From contig JAGQHH010000749.1 in the NCBI GenBank assembly GCA_020431945.1, forward strand, positions 1-7,434: a DNA stretch of 7,434 nt, written 5' to 3'. The notes beneath the pieces are model-generated. The model ran no database searches. It had not been told where the DNA came from and was given only the letters and a program-made list of their open reading frames with translations. Made by a program: the position numbers and the translations under genes. Source of the stretch: Cyanobacteria bacterium HKST-UBA02. GTDB taxonomy: Bacteria; Cyanobacteriota; Vampirovibrionia; Obscuribacterales; Obscuribacteraceae. Below, piece after piece: positions 6,398-7,434 of this stretch. Each line of letters begins with the position of its first letter. Within the stretch, counting starts at the first letter, position 1.

Positions 6398-7276
6398 CTA
6401 GACCACGTCTGCGAAGCTTCTCTTCATCTTGTGGAAGAGATAATAGCCGCCCAGGAAAGTGACCAGGGAAATACTGGTGTAACAGAGATACATCAGGGGA
6501 TCCATCCATTTGCCTTCGAGCATGAGATGCCGGTAGTCGAGAATAATCCCGGCCATGGGATTGATCCAGAGGGTGAACTTGAGAAAGTCCGGAAGCATTT
6601 CAGCAGGATAGATAATCGGTGTTGCGTACATCCATGCGGAAAGCGCCAGGGCGATGAAGTGCTGGATGTCCCTCAGAAATACTCCCAGGGCCGAGAGGAG
6701 CCAGCAGAGACCGGCGGTGAACATGAACTGAGAGATGAAGACCAGGGGCACGAGAATCATCGTGATGTGCAGCTTATGTGTCATCAAAAGGATGAAGATT
6801 ACGAGCAGACCCAGGGCTATCGCACAGCTCAGGAACGAGGAGATGGCCACCATCAGGGGCAGGAGCTCCAGGGGGAATACCACTCTTTTCACCAGGTTGG
6901 GCTCGTCCAGGATCTTCTTGGAGGCCATGGAAAGCGCTTCACCGGTGGCGGTCCAGGGGAGGTATCCGGCCATGAGATACATGGCGAAATCACCGACATT
7001 GCCGGTGGAAGTGAAACGGACTTTAAGGATGATACTGAACAAAAATGTGTAAAGGATCATATGACCCAGGGGATTGAGAAAAGGCCACAGGGCTCCGAGC
7101 ATTGAGCCTTTGTAGCGCCCGATGAAGTCTCTCTGGACCATCAGCCGGAGCAGGCTGAGTTTGCTTCTGAGCGCCAGGAGGCTTGCCAGGGCGGAATATT
7201 CTTGCTCGGCGACCACTGCGTCTACTTTGTGGACTTCGAGTTCTTGAATTTTCGGCTCTTTTAATGCGGTGGTCAT
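6398..7276 (-). CDS. ABC-2 type polysaccharide exporter permease (Wzm/KpsM/TagG-like)
   Basis: A 292-residue inner-membrane permease predicted to export a lipid-linked surface glycan with a partner ATPase. The cytoplasmic N-terminus runs into RDFIGRYKGSMLGALWPFLN (49-68), the signature of the family just before the first membrane span. About six hydrophobic segments follow (roughly 70-86, 97-115, 137-165, 171-198, 205-225 and 259-282). Family phrases include LVKRVVFPLELLPL (128-141), VFLRDIQHF (199-207), YATPIIYP (217-224) and NPMAGIILDYR (239-249). Length is close to the usual 260-290, with a longer N-terminal tail. The start has a good site, CAGGA 6 nt upstream on the minus strand (7283-7287). 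The ATPase gene usually adjacent to such permeases is not downstream: the next DNA holds the convergent plus-strand cluster. The glycan carried cannot be told from sequence. Confidence 0.93.
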   Translation of the reverse strand: MTTALKEPKIQELEVHKVDAVVAEQEYSALASLLALRSKLSLLRLMVQRDFIGRYKGSMLGALWPFLNPLGHMILYTFLFSIILKVRFTSTGNVGDFAMYLMAGYLPWTATGEALSMASKKILDEPNLVKRVVFPLELLPLMVAISSFLSCAIALGLLVIFILLMTHKLHITMILVPLVFISQFMFTAGLCWLLSALGVFLRDIQHFIALALSAWMYATPIIYPAEMLPDFLKFTLWINPMAGIILDYRHLMLEGKWMDPLMYLCYTSISLVTFLGGYYLFHKMKRSFADVV

Positions 7277-7370
7277 AAAGCTTCCTGTATATCCCTGGTA
7301 GATCCTAAGGGGTAAACTGTTTTCTTTCTATCTTTTTTCGTTAACCTTTTACTGAGGCTCGAAAGTCGCC

Positions 7371-7399
7371 TTGCAAAGAGATGGCGCTGACGGTAGAAT
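7371..7399 (+). promoter_or_regulatory. Candidate sigma70-type promoter reading out of the right edge
   Basis: TTGCAA (7371-7376), a 17-bp spacer and TAGAAT (7394-7399) make a good sigma70-type promoter, with a start predicted near 7406. It points away from the permease gene, suggesting a divergent gene beginning beyond 7434 or at the ATG at 7420, which has no clear ribosome binding site. The rest of 7277-7434 shows no gene I can support. A TATAAA on the minus strand (7415-7420) could be the -10 box of a permease promoter, but its -35 would lie outside the window. Confidence 0.45.
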
Positions 7400-7434
7400 C
7401 AAGCGTTCTAAACTTTTATATGGTACCCAGCGTG

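Noticed and set aside
6431..7105. 224-codon plus-strand open frame opposite the permease
   Set aside because: Its Gly-, Glu-, Gln- and His-rich translation is what results from reading the hydrophobic codons of a membrane protein on the other strand. The permease is certain.
7345..7434. Minus-strand frame open from the right edge for about 28 codons, possibly the end of a gene upstream of the permease
   Set aside because: An open stretch this short is common by chance, and its translation shows no recognisable ending.

Overview
The window looks like part of a surface-polysaccharide (O-antigen or capsule type) locus from a Gram-negative bacterium. The main evidence is a Wzm/KpsM-type ABC-2 exporter permease, a GT4 glycosyltransferase, and a set of small modifying enzymes of kinds common in such loci: two SAM methyltransferases, a phytanoyl-CoA-dioxygenase-like oxygenase and a DUF4910 peptidase-like protein. 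The sequence alone does not support naming a species or phylum.

Layout. The left edge (1-131) holds the 3' end of an unidentified plus-strand reading frame. It converges, with a 1-nt gap, on a minus-strand GT4 glycosyltransferase (133-1629). A 265-bp divergent intergenic region follows, containing a perfect TATAAT box and a 14-bp palindrome. Four plus-strand genes come next: methyltransferase 1 (1895-2806), the DUF4910 peptidase-like protein (2803-4110, ATGA overlap with the previous gene), the PhyH-like dioxygenase (4268-5305) and methyltransferase 2 (5364-6320). They end at a good intrinsic terminator (6345-6374). The ABC-2 permease (6398-7276) is on the minus strand. The right edge (7277-7434) appears non-coding and carries a plausible rightward promoter that would serve a gene outside the window.

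Composition. Reading sample lines by eye, the glycosyltransferase, methyltransferase 2 and permease are G+C-rich (about 55-63% in lines counted). The block from about 1780 to 5350 is clearly more A+T-rich (about 37-48% G+C in lines counted). This suggests that the first three plus-strand genes were acquired separately from their flanks, as is common in polysaccharide loci.

How the genes may work together (inference). The glycosyltransferase would add a sugar on the cytoplasmic face, and the permease, with an ATPase not seen here, would export the finished glycan. The plus-strand genes look like a tailoring module acting on a sugar, an acyl or aminoacyl substituent, or the chain end. No substrate can be assigned from sequence. 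I saw no tRNA or rRNA gene, insertion sequence, CRISPR array or phage gene.
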